A stretch of 64,000 bases of DNA from Theropithecus gelada (Eukaryota; Chordata; Mammalia; Primates; Cercopithecidae). Position 1 is the stretch's first letter, and the number at the start of each line of letters is the position of its first letter. Below, piece after piece: positions 49,020 through 60,224 of this stretch. The stretch is taken from the NCBI RefSeq assembly GCF_003255815.1, contig NC_037673.1, positions 89,960,902 through 90,024,901 of the forward strand, written 5' to 3'. Under the pieces are notes generated by a model. That model was not told where the DNA came from and ran no database searches. It saw nothing but the letters and a program-made list of their open reading frames with translations. The position numbers and the translations under genes were made by a program.

Positions 49020-50677
49020 TATGCTGTGTCATATTGTGAGCCCAGAAGAACTTCTGTACCTCAATATTTTGTAAAACTAGTAAGTACCACTCAGTTCATT
49101 AGTGCTAAAGTATGCAGTTTTCAGTTAGGGAACTAATGATATGCAGGTACAACATTCATAATGTTTCTCTTTGGCATGTTATTTACCTCTTGTTACCTAT
49201 TTTGATATGTGTTTGAATAAATGATTCATTATCACTAATTTCTGCTGTCGGACCTATTAGTCACCCAGGTCTGACTTGAATGGAAAGGAGAATGTAAAAG
49301 TGAAGTGGTCTGAGAATGACAGCCTCTCTTGAAGGGCAGGTGAAGGTTCAGTGACCTTTGGGCACACTGGTCCATTCTGGTGAATCACTGCTTTGGGGAA
49401 GCAATAGACCCTGTGGCTCATAAAACCTGATGATATTAAGGAGAGAGAAGGAATTCATAAATAGATGTCAGGGTCACTGCTACTTTAAAAATTCAAGTAT
49501 AAGGAAAAAACTATCGTATTTTAAAATGAATTACTAATGTTGTTTTTTTCTTTTAAAACTATGGAGGAAAACCTATACCATACAGATGTTCATTACTTAT
49601 TCAATGTACACTACTGGGAGATAAATAGAACTGTTAGAATACAAAAATGCCAAGGGTAATTCAACTACTGCAGTGTAAGTGTGGCATAACTGATTCGTCA
49701 TGACATACAATTTTCTAAAAGCTATTCTGTTAGAAGGCAATAAATGAGCGCATAAATGATTTATACTCTTCTGAACCACAGTTATTATTCAGTATTTTAT
49801 TTTTAAAAATATATATACTCTATACTATTATGTTTATTCTCTGGAGTATAATGAAAACATAATTGAATTTGATGAAAAATAGACTTGATTCTAAATGTAG
49901 CATACAGCACATACAGCTACTTCCTTATTTTGTCCCTTGTGAAGATCAATGGTCACTTGAGGTGGTTCTGCTCTAGGTTCGTTTTAATATATGGGCAATA
50001 AAATACTTTTAATTTAAAAATTATATCCTATGTTCCATACTGTATTTTCTTTTTAATACTAACATCTGAGTTTTGACCTAATAACTATTTTTTAATGCAA
50101 AATACAATGTTTTAATCACTGTTTTACTTTTAAATATGATTTCTTTTTGACTAGGTAAGGCAAAAAATTAAGTATAAATGGTTCATAAATAAAAATAAGC
50201 AATCCAGAACAAAAGCATCAGAGTTCAGTGACTTGTTTTATTTTGATGGAGCCTAAGTTCCATTGTGAAGGAAAAAGTTTATCTTTTAAAAAATAGTTCA
50301 ATTTTTAAAAATATAAACATCTCTGAAATTTAGGTAATGTCTTGTTAATCTATTTAAGTAAATACTATTTTCATTTGTAAGTTTCTTTGAGTTAGAAACT
50401 GTGTCATAAAATACATAAATATATAACATGAAAGTTATATAAATACATAATTACCCTAAAGTTTATTTTATATTTATATGAAATATCAACTATACATTCT
50501 CAGTTTGGTTGTCTATCTCTAAAATACATATATAATGTGTATATGTATAGGTATAGTATAAAGGGCAAATACAAATTAAAAATAAAAAGTTTAATTTTCC
50601 CTGTTGAAAATAAGGGAAAAGATTTCTCTCCTCTCCTTTTTCCTTAGAGCATTTACCTTAGAAAGCTTGTAATCATA

Positions 50678-50967
50678 GGCCAAGCATGGTGGCTCGCGCC
50701 TGTAATCCCAGCACTTTGGAAGGCTGTGGCGGGTGGATCACCTGAGGTCAGGAGTTCAAGACCAGCCTGGTCAACATCGTGAAACCCCATCTCTACAAAG
50801 AATACAAAAATTAGCTGTGTGTGGCAGCAGGTGCCTGTAATCCCAGCTACTTGAGAGGCTGAGGCACAAGAATCGCTTGAGCCAGGGAGGCAGAGGTTTC
50901 AGTGAGCCGAAATTGCATCATTGCACTCCAGCCTGGGTGACTAAAAAAAAAAAAAGAAAAGAGAAAA
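50678..50967 (+). mobile_element. AluS
   Basis: From GGCCAAGCATGGTGGCTCGC to an A-rich tail with G interruptions. The duplication GCCTGTAATCATA/GCTTGTAATCATA flanks it (about 50665-50677 and 50968-50980). Confidence 0.94.
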
Positions 50968-51002
50968 GCCTGTAATCATAAGTACTTTCTCATCTTTTGC
51001 CA

Positions 51003-51560
51003 TGTATCTATTCCTTGGAAGACTAGGAAGACATGTATCTATTCTTTGGAAAACTTGTCAGCAGTCCTTTTGTCAGCTTTGTGACCCAGGAATGCCCTTC
51101 TCAAGAAACTGGGAGCTATCTGAAATGCAAGCATCAAGGGAGACAGCTCCCCAATCTCCCAGTTCCTGTGACAGAGTAAGAGCCTAACTTCAGTGGTTGC
51201 CTGTTCCAATTTGCAAAACGATCTCCGGTTATAAAGACACAAAAAAGTTTGTTTCTCCTCAGGATAAAGCCAATTAGCTAACACTAATTTACCATGGTAA
51301 AAAGTTAGGATGAACTATGTGTGACAAAATGTGCTATCCAGTCTTCCTACCTGAGGACTAGTGATTGTTTATCTTGATAACATGTAATGTAATGGGCTGT
51401 GTCTGCTTCGCTATTTAAAGGGGTGAGATTCCCTTCCATTTTTGCAAGCTCTTAGTGAACTGCCTGAAATGCACATCATATTCTGGTTTTTAATTCAATA
51501 ATAAAAGCGTTTCTTTTTCCTTTCTCTACTACCTTCATGGAGAGGATTTCTGGGATGGGA
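51003..51560 (+). mobile_element. Probable solitary LTR, family not recognised
   Basis: The single-copy-looking block has the layout of an LTR: GCTATTTAAAGGGGTGAG as a TATA-like element near 51410 and AATAATAAAAGCG as a poly(A) signal near 51498, about 85 bases later. The boundaries and family are not certain. Confidence 0.45.
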
Positions 51561-52421
51561 GATGTTTTTAAGTATAATTCTCCAATAATATGCTATCTTT
51601 TCAATTTACTTATGCCCATTGTTATAATAAAGAACTAACTATTCTCATGTAAAGCAGAAGGAAAAATACCATAGGAACATTTCACTTACTTGTTTCAGTT
51701 TCTTTGGAAATTCAAGGTAACTATATCTTAAATTTTAAAAAAGGAAATGCTATGTATCATTACACAATATAAATTTTTACTGTGGTTTGCACATTTGTAA
51801 CCTACATGAGGTAAAGTAGAACCATTGATCAAAATGATGCAAATAAGTAACTGCCTGATTATAGGGTCCACAACTACATATGAAGACAGAGTCCTTTCTA
51901 CCAAAGAACACGTATTAATGAGAAACCATTTAGCTGTCACTGTTTCCCTTAGTATTTGGTAACACGACTTTTTGGGATAGGTGATGACTAATCTAGTATA
52001 ACAACTCTCTATAAAGTCTCTAGCCTCCTACTTAAGTGAGAAAGAATCTTAAATATTATGCAAAAAAATTTTAATGTTCTGTTTTTAGTAACTCAAGCAA
52101 TCATGGCCTTACACTCTAACCATATTAATGAAAATTCAGAACATCAATATTGACAAGCTCTAAGAAAACATTAGTGCCAATTTAATAAACTTTAATTGCC
52201 TACTTCAAGATAGTGCTTATATTTTCTAGTCTTAAAAATGCTACTCAGATAAAGACAACCATGTAAACTTTAAGTGAGAGGGAGTCTAATCAATATTTTG
52301 GGGGAAAGTTAATGACAATTAAAACCTAAAATTATCTAAGAGCAGGACACAAATAGACCAGGTAAATTTCATATAAGTGAAATGTGAAAACAACTTGTTT
52401 TAAATAATTAACAATATTTAC

Positions 52422-52553
52422 CTTGCAGCATTTTGTTCAATCTTTTCATCAATATCACTGAAGATCTGCTCAAACTCCAAGTCTCCAGGAAATGAGTTTA
52501 ACAAACAATGTAGGTCAAAAGAATTATGAGAATATTCATCATCCCAATCCATT
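52422..52553 (-). CDS. KIAA0825: KIAA0825 first coding exon (residues 1-43 and part of 44)
   Basis: The ATG is at 52552-52550 on the minus strand. The encoded start, MDWDDEYSHNSFDLH, matches the KIAA0825 N-terminus. A pyrimidine-rich tract ending TCCTCAG at 52560-52554 is the acceptor, so only one untranslated base lies between the splice site and the ATG. The 5' leader must therefore come from at least one upstream exon that I did not find. The donor is AAG|GTAAAT at 52421-52420. The exon holds 131 coding bases and ends with two bases of a split codon, completed as serine by exon 2. The peptide is acidic and rich in aromatic residues. The start is chosen because it matches the known protein and lies immediately after the acceptor. 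Confidence 0.93.
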
Positions 52554-53139
52554 CTGAGGAGCAAGAATAAATAATAAAACATGTCAGTTCCCCTACAATG
52601 GCCAAGGATGGGGGTGGGCAGAAATTCACCTCAAGTTGTGATACTAAACCAAAAATAGTAATTCCCATTTATAGGCATAATGAAATATAGCAGTTGGAGA
52701 ACTAGGGTATTATAAAGCTAGGTAGAATGTTTTGTTATTTAAATTTCATGAGGTGTGACCTAATTTTCACACTTTTCTATGGTTTGAAAGCTGAACAAAA
52801 CAGCATCCCTCAGAGAGTACTTAAGCATCCTGCAGCTTCTCATTATGGCCAAGAACTGTAATGGAAGTGACAGAGCCCACAGACCACTGTGAACAAGGGT
52901 GGGTGCAGCAAAAATTCAATACCTTCCCTCAACTCTTGTCAATATACTTACCTGGAAATTGTAGCCTTAGACTTTTTAAAGCCTCACCCCACTGGGTCTA
53001 TTTATATGTGAAGGATGCAAAACTATCCTTGAGTTCCTCTAGCACCCCTTGACAACCTCAGTATTGATACCTAACTAAAAACTGAATGATATGATACTCC
53101 TTCTTGAGGCACATGCATTTCATCACCATCAAAGCTTTA

Positions 53140-53500
53140 ATCATTCATTCTGTCTATGTACTGAATGCTTGATAGGTTACAGCACTGCTATAGAGGCTGG
53201 GATATAGCTGCAATAATTTAAATACCCTGTCCTCATGGAGTTTTTATTCTAGTAGGGAAGACAGATTTTTTTATAACACATAAACAGATATATTTAATCA
53301 AAAATCACATGGTGAGAAGTGCTATAAGAACAAGTAAAGCATGGCAATGGGCTAAATTAAGAGTGATACAGCAAGGGCAGAGTGTGAGCTATTTTATTTA
53401 GGAATATCAGGGAAGGTCTCTGAGGAGGTGATATTTGTGTAGAAGTAAGTGCAGAAGCTATGGGGAAAGAAGTAAGTGGGAAAGACAAACTACCTTCTTG
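53140..53500 (+). mobile_element. Ancient mammalian interspersed repeat
   Basis: ATCATTCATTCTGTCTATGT, CCCTGTCCTCATGGAGTTTT, TTCTAGTAGGGAAGACAGAT, GAGAAGTGCTATAAGAACAA and GGGAAGGTCTCTGAGGAGG follow the same old repeat as at 19.2 and 43.0 kb. Confidence 0.6.
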
Positions 53501-54033
53501 ATTACTTTGGCCAAGAAATGACTCTTACCACATCTGCTTAAATGTGGTTAAGAGCTCTCTAGTGAGAGCTAGTCACATGACTCTACCTGGCGGCGAAGGT
53601 GTCTGGGAAATGCTGCCACTGGCTGGGCATTTGATTCCAGGAAAGCTCTATGCCGCGAATGGAGATCATTAATCTTTTGCAGACAGCTAGCCTTTCTGCC
53701 ACCACCATTCATTTGGTTAAACTTGATTCTCCACTTTCATGATATTGATTTGCCTCAAATGTCTAAATGATCCATGGCGATCCATTCTTTTTTACTGAAA
53801 AAGGACTAGATTGATACATATTGGTAGCTAGCAAGGATTTTCTCTACTGTTAAGAGGTTGTTTTATCCAAAAGGTCTCTCCCGCCAGAGCAGGAAGGTTG
53901 ATTCAGACACTACATGAGTGGATGCTGTGTATCTATCAGTGGGTATCTCCTTAGGATTTGTGAACAGAAGCAAGTACGTATCTGATGATTTGCACAAGTG
54001 ACCAACCAAGAGTTCATCACACTACAGTGGAAC

Positions 54034-54585
54034 TGTCAGAGGTGTGCGAACCAGAGCAACTCCATCTTGAATAGGAGCTGGGTAAAATAAGGCTGAGATC
54101 TACTGGACTGCATTCCCAGATGGTTAAGGCATTCTAAGTCACAGAATGAGAGAGGAGGTCAGCACAAAATACAGATCATAAAGATCTTGCTGATAAAACA
54201 GCTTGCAGTAAAGAAGCCAGTCAAAACCCATCAAAACCAAGATGGCCATGAGAGTGACCTCTGGTTGTCCTCACTGCTACACTCCCACTAGTGCCATGAC
54301 AGTTTACAAATGCCATGGCAACATCAGGAAATTACCTTATATGGCCTAGAAAGGGGAGGCATGAATAATCCACCCCTTGTTTTGCATATCATCTAGAAAT
54401 AACCATAAAAATGGGCAACCAGCAGCCCATGGGGCTGTTCTGTATATGGAGTAGCCATTCTTTCATTCCTCTGCTTTCTTAATAAACTTGCTTTCATTTT
54501 ACTCTATGGATACCCTGAATTCTTTCTTGTACAAGATCCAAGAACTCTCTCTTGGGGTCTGGATCAGGACTCCTTTTCTCTAACA
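54034..54585 (+). mobile_element. ERV class I 5' LTR (552 bases)
   Basis: Starts TGTCAGAGGTGTGCGAACC and ends CTCTAACA, the TG...CA ends of an LTR. It contains an ATAAAAATGGGCAACC segment as a possible core promoter and TTAATAAACTTGCTTTC as a poly(A) signal near 54480. A closely similar truncated copy lies at 58880-59274 in the same orientation. The class I assignment comes from the LTR style and the leader; I do not name the subfamily. Confidence 0.85.
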
Positions 54586-57500
54586 TCTTTCTGGCAACCA
54601 TGGAATGGACTATAATAAGGAAACCCCCAGCCCAAAGGCTAACTTTGAGCAAGTGGTGGCGCCTGGTAACATCTTTCTGGCAAACCCCAAAGGGATGATA
54701 CTGAAGAAACTCCCCAATCCAAAGGAAATGGACTGCAACACTGATCAGCCAACTTTGGGTAAGTGGTGGGGTACCCAGGTAAATAATGGGATTGGGTTAG
54801 AGGCTCAACTTAGGGGAGTCAGGGTCTCTCCTAAGACACTGGGTTACAGTCCCCCCTTAATAAAAGGCAAGGATGCTTGGCCAACCTTGGGTTAGAGGCC
54901 CAACTTAGGAGGGTTAGGGTTCCTTATAAGATTTAGGGGTTAGAGGCCTCTCTCAGTAAAATCCCTTTTGGCTAAGAATACGTTTGGCACTGTGGGATGT
55001 GAACTGCTATTCTCTTTGGATTAATCTGCCTTGTACTCTTTGCTGATGGCTATGAGTGATAGGATTAGGCATGTACAGGAACATATGACATGGGGAGCTT
55101 TTTCCTCCCCAAAACGGGAAAACCTTGAGAGCTGATGGAACTCCTGGAAAAGATCCCTTTGTGACCAACAAGTGGCCACCTGAACTTTTGAACAACAGGT
55201 AGGTCTTTCTCTGGTCTCCCTGAACTCTTTGCCTTCCCCACCCTGCCTGAGGCAATTCTTTTCTTTTTCTCTCTCTGCAAATCAGTTGAATGAATGGTAA
55301 AAATTAGTGTTTATCTCCTACAAAGTTTTGATTATGGGAAAAAGGAATTGTGAAGCTAGTCTTAAGCTGTAGTGAATCTGGTGTACTTTGTGTGTCTTTC
55401 TGTATTGTTGCGTCATGAACAGGAGTACCTTAGGATAGAACATGGGCTTAGGGCACCTGTAAGCCTGCTTTTCAAGATGGCCCAGCAAACCGTCAGTTAC
55501 AAACTTTGTTGCAGGTCCCTGAAAAAAACTGGATAAGGTTTCCCTTTTGTATGTCCTTGGGAGCTTGACCTTGTAACCATGTGGCAGTACTTTCTCTTGG
55601 TCTCTGCCATCACAATGGTGGCCTGGGTTCAGGGTTCAATTCCTGCCTTAGGGAATGAGTCCTCTATCTTCTCTCTGTGTATTTATATGTGTTGTGTGTG
55701 TGATGTTTATATGTGAAAGAGCTTTGATTAACTGGTTTAATAATAAGACCTGAAATCAAATATTTTGTCAGAAAAGTAATGTTTAATGCCTTTCATATAG
55801 TTCACGTGACTTAAGTAACATTTGGGAAATAAAGACAGTTTTAAACATTATCGGTAAATAAAAATATCTTCAAAAATGTAAACATTGGGTTTAAATTATG
55901 TGGGTCAGATATTAAGTTTGCTAAATACTTTAAGGTCATAAACTGCTTAACTTTTTAAAATTATTCAATTTGTTTTGGAGCATTAGATTCTAGATAAGGC
56001 CTGGAGATATGTGAAATTAACCATGACCACTAGCTAGGCAAAGAAGGTTATAAGTAATAGAAATTTTATGTAAGAAACGCTCTTGTATGTAAATTGTTGT
56101 CCTAAAGTAAAATAACTGGTTGTTTAAAAAGAGAGATGTTTAGGACAAGTGGGAAAGTCCAAGTATGTCGAAGATTGTCTGTGTAAGTTGTGAAATAATT
56201 TATGAAAGGGAATTTATGCAAGAAATGTACAATTTAAAGGTGATTAGGCCTCCTAAACGCTTCATAAAATGCCACTATGACTCTTAACTGTACAACTTGC
56301 CTGTTTTACAGCTAGGTAAGGCCTGGTACATGTGGAGTGAGACTCTGGAAAGAGTCAGACCTTATCTGCACTTCTGTCCGGGTCCCAGGCTCCACACCTA
56401 GTACATAATTAAAATCCCATACTTACCAAGGTTTTTACCAAAAGTAAAAGTCATTAAGAATTAACACTTAACATGTAATTGAGACTATTGACAAACAGTC
56501 TACACACAAGGCCTGTAAGGAAAGTAGAATATACTTTTGGTAAAAGATTATAAGAAGTCATGGGAATATGGATTTATTTACTTTTTGGCTAAAGGATTGT
56601 TTTAAGTTAGATAAAATAAGGCTGAAGGCTTAAACAAGTTGTGAATGGTTTGTGAAAAATTAATCTTGTAAAAAAAATTCTGTGTGTGAACATATTGGCT
56701 AAAGTTAAAGGGGTATTATTCAGTGTTTCCATACACTGGAATAAAAACACAACAGGTTTTCCTTAGAGCAAAAACCTCCTTTTAATCTGCTCTTTAACAA
56801 AAATTGTAAAGGGTTATAAAAAGTTTATGAGAATCTTACCTTACAGTCAAACTGATTAAGATTGAATACATTTGTCTGTAAGATTTTATTAAGAATTTGG
56901 TTTGACACCAACAATGCACTAATGCAAACAGTGACATTTAGTTTATTTAGTATAAAGTCATACAGGAAGGATTATCAAATGTAAAACAGCATTTTGTTTT
57001 CTTTGGGCTATATTTGTATAAATATGTTATTGGTATATGTCCCAAAATTATGGGAAATTTATAATTCTAAAATGACTTAGTGTATGTTTTTAAATAATTA
57101 TAATCATTACATAAAATTATTGTATGCTACAGAGGTAGCCAAATTTCTTTGTCAACTATGTTTTCAACTGTGGCTCTCCTAAGATGTTTTGTCATCCACA
57201 GATAATTGTTGTCTTGTTTTGGTCCTCTTTAGAAGGTGATTTATAATCAACTATAGAACTCTAGCAGATGTTCTTGAATGCAGATTTTCTGATAACTTTG
57301 GAGACTGTGACATCAGAATAGAGGAAAAAACTTTCAGGACTCTCATGGAGAGCTGAAATGTTCATGACTATCAAACAGGAGTTAACTGCATTGACTAAAC
57401 TAATAGAAGTCTACAATAATCTTTTTAATGTTTTGCTTAAAATGTTGCTGATCCTTGTTTTGTTTTTCAGAGTCAAGAAAACTTTTATTTTGAGCTATTT

Positions 57501-57660
57501 ACAGCTTTAAACAATTGAGTAAAGTATACTCCTGTGAACAAAATTTGGGGCATATTTGTTCCTCTCCATGTGATTTCTCCAGAATTTGGAAACTATTTGT
57601 GAATGTTCTTAATTTATGGCAATATAGTTATTTGCATAAGTGCAATAAGAATCTGTTTTC

Positions 57661-57950
57661 GGCCAGGCACAGTGGCTCATGCCCGTAATCCCCAGCACTT
57701 TGGGAGGCCGAGGCAGAGGGACCACCTGAGGTCAGGAGTTTGAGACCAGCCTGGTCAACATGGTGAAACCCCGTCTCTACTAAAAATACAAAAATTAGCT
57801 AGGCATGGTAGTGGGCTCCTGCAATCCCAGCTACCCAGGAGGTTGAGGCAGGAGAATCGCTTGAACCTGGGAGGCAGAGGTTGCAGTGAGCCAAGATCAT
57901 GCCATTGCACTCCAGCCTGGGTGACAGAGCAAGATTCCCTCTCAAAAAAA
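57661..57950 (+). mobile_element. AluS inside the ERV
   Basis: From GGCCAGGCACAGTGGCTCAT to an A-tail. The duplication AAGAATCTGTTTTC lies at 57647-57660 and about 57951-57964. Confidence 0.94.
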
Positions 57951-58286
57951 AAGAATCTGTTTTCATTTGTAACAGGACACAACAGGACACAATAACTGGT
58001 TTCTGGTTATTTTACCAAGGCTTTGACTGGAATGGTGTGCTTTACTTTAAGGAATCAAACTTGGCTTGTAAAGTCAATAAAAGCCTTTGGAGAACTGGCC
58101 TCATACCCTGCCTACACAGTCCCTGTGTAGAGTGTTTCTGTACTGTGGTAAGTAAAGAATGTCACTTTCGAACAGATCCAGATGTTCCAAGTTATCTTGG
58201 GACCTGAAAAGGAGAGAAATTTACTCAACTCATAGGTATTTGAGGGTACAAGCCCATGACTTGGGTTGGCTTTAAAAAAGTCTTGA

Positions 58287-58622
58287 GGTCAGGTGCAGTG
58301 GTTCATGCCGGTAATCCCAGCATTCTGGGAGGCCGAGATGGGAGGATCTCCTGCAGTTGGGAGTTTGAGACCAGCCTGCCAACATGGCAAAACCCTGTCT
58401 CTACTAAAAATATAAAAATTAGCTGAGTGTGTTGGCACATGCCTGTAATCCCAGCTACTCGGGAGACTAAGGCAGGAGAATTGCTTGAGCCCAGGAGGCA
58501 GAGGTTGCAGTGAGCTGAGATCGTGCCACTGTACTATAGCCTGGATGACACAGCGAGACTCTGTCTCAATAAATAAGTAAATAAATAAAAATAAAAATAA
58601 AAATAAATTAAAATAAAATTAA
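58287..58622 (+). mobile_element. AluS with long AAAT/AAAAT tail
   Basis: From GTCAGGTGCAGTGGTTCATG to an (AAAT)n/(AAAAT)n tail. AAAAAGTCTTGAG (left) and AAAAAGTCTGGAG (right) flank it. Confidence 0.92.
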
Positions 58623-58690
58623 AAAGTCTGGAGATTCCTCACTGATGCTTGAGAAAATAAAATTAAAAAGTCTTGAGATTCCTTACTGCT
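58612..58690 (+). repeat. Tandem duplication after an Alu
   Basis: AAAATTAAAAAGTCTGGAG with ATTCCTCACTG is followed by a second copy, AAAATTAAAAAGTCTTGAG with ATTCCTTACTG, so part of the Alu tail and flank was doubled. Confidence 0.8.
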
Positions 58691-58879
58691 TCCTACTGAT
58701 GCTTTCTGACTGAGCTCTCTACCCTGAACACAAGAGACCCTGATAGTTAGGCAGGAATATCATCACCCCTACTCAGCCTGAAGAAGTTATGGAAGATGGA
58801 TCTTCCTCCCTCTGCAACCCTTAGGATTAAGGGTTAAAATAGCTTTCAGTAGGATTAAGTTTAGGATTAAGGGCTAAGG

Positions 58880-59274
58880 GATAAAACAGTTTACAGTAAA
58901 GAAGCCAGTCAAAACCCATCAAAACCAAGATGGCCACGAGAGTGACCTCTGGTTGTCCTCACTGCTACACTCCCATCAGCACCATGACAGTTTACAAATG
59001 CCATGGCAACATCAGGAAGTTACCCTATATGGTCTGGAAAGAGAAGGCATGAATAATCCACCCCTCGTTTAGCATATCATCAAGAAATAACCATAAAAAT
59101 GGGCAACTAGCAGCCCACGGGGCTGCTCTGTCTATGGAGTAGCCATTCTTTTATTCCTCTACTTTCTTAACAAACTTGCTTTCACTTTATTCTATGGACT
59201 CACCCTGAATTCTTTCTTCTGCAAGATCCAAGAACCCTTTCTTGGGGTCTGGATAGGGACCTCTCTCCTGTAAT
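58880..59274 (+). mobile_element. ERV 3' LTR, 5'-truncated
   Basis: Aligns to 54192-54585 of the 5' LTR, starting GATAAAACAG and including CAAGATGGCCACGAGAGTG and CCATGACAGTTTACAAATG. The first 158 or so bases of the LTR are absent. The poly(A) signal AATAAA of the 5' copy reads AACAAA here. Confidence 0.85.
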
Positions 59275-60205
59275 GGAATAATTTATTTTTCTCACTGTAG
59301 ATTAGTTCTGCTTCTCTGTTCTCTCCCAGGCCTTGGTAGAGGCCTGGAAGTAACCTAGAATCTGTTCTGCTTCTCATATTGTGGTCAACACTCATAGCTA
59401 TATGTGCTAACCACCTAGATTTTTCAACTTGTTGAAAATTTTTCAAGGAAGCAAGAAAACATTTCAAGGAAGCAAACGCTATTGCATAATGAGAGGAAGG
59501 GGCTAACCTGTTTAGCTGCTCATAAACATTTCTTCAGTGCCTTCCCTCCTTGATGACTACCCTGTAGCCTACTTCATTCTGTTATTTTTGTCTTTGAAGG
59601 TGGCATTACTCCAGGGAATGGCTCTTACTACCATAGCAACTTCCTCTTTTGCATGTTGTAGAGGGTTGTTTCCATGCCTCCAGTTTCTTTATTGGTCTGA
59701 GCCTCTTTACTTTCTATCTTCCAGAAATATCCCAATGGCACCTCATATTTCTTTCAAGTTTGCTTTACTACATGTCTTTACTGACATTTCAATAGGATTT
59801 CAGGAGGGAAGAAAAGTAAATACATGTGCTTAGTCCTCTATCTTCAGAATTTTCTACCTTTTAATGTCTCATACTAAGGCAAATATGCAAAAAATTATGG
59901 GACTTTTGAACATCTGAAACTTGATGTACAGAGTGTCAGGAAGGCAGAGTAAGAAGGCTGAATAGAAGATGTCACCAAGGGTTCTCCATGCAGGAACACC
60001 AAATTTTAACAACTAAGTACACACAAAAAAGCAGTGTCATAAGGGCCAGAAATCAGGTAAAGTTACCTGGTTTTAACTTCCTATCACTGAGAGAGGAACT
60101 GAGAGGATAGAAAACACATTGCTGATGTCACCCTCCCTCATCCCTTGGCAGCAACCACATAGTGTGGAAAGATAATCTACGCACTTAGGAGAGGGAGAAC
60201 ACAGT

Positions 60206-60224
60206 GGGTGGGGTGGGGTGGGGG
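60206..60224 (+). other. G-quadruplex-type motif
   Basis: Four G-runs (3, 4, 4 and 5 long) separated by single T loops, in the L1 5'UTR-like region. Confidence 0.8.

Larger units (their letters stand above)
40031..52421. other. KIAA0825: KIAA0825 first coding-side intron of 12,391 bases
   Basis: The intron holds Alu copies at 42.2, 46.0, 46.3, 47.9, 48.3, 48.7 and 50.7 kb, a GGAA/TTCC tract, a TA/TG palindromic microsatellite and a probable LTR at 51.0-51.55 kb. The segments 40,031-42,150, 43,450-45,000, 46,460-47,630 and 49,020-50,660 show nothing I can name. Confidence 0.65.
1..52553 (-). other. KIAA0825: KIAA0825 gene, 5' coding part (four exons and introns)
   Basis: Transcribed right to left. 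Four exons with AG acceptors and GT donors join in frame into a 377-codon N-terminal part of KIAA0825, recognised from the human protein (about 1,275 residues as I recall). Intron lengths are 12,391, 2,998 and 32,095 bases, and a further intron runs off the left edge. Phases are consistent: exon 1 ends with two bases of codon 44, exon 2 ends on a codon boundary, and exons 3 and 4 each end with one base of a split codon. The protein is poorly characterised; family databases give it a DUF4495 domain, and recessive variants in people are linked to postaxial polydactyly (from memory). The sequence shows no signal peptide, membrane segment or catalytic motif. I could not identify the promoter or any 5' non-coding exon. 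Confidence 0.93.
54586..58879 (+). mobile_element. ERV internal region, non-coding remnant
   Basis: It begins six bases after the LTR with a possible primer-binding segment starting TGGCAACCA (54592). The leader (54.6-55.7 kb) contains an approximate tandem duplication. No gag, pro, pol or env frame of useful length can be read, so the coding part is mostly deleted or decayed. Two Alu copies were inserted later (57.66 and 58.29 kb). The segment before the second LTR (about 58,700-58,880) looks like an ERV 3' untranslated end. Confidence 0.7.

Noticed and set aside
54605..55280. Short frames at the start of the ERV
   Set aside because: They lie in the leader and show no gag-like features; not called as genes.
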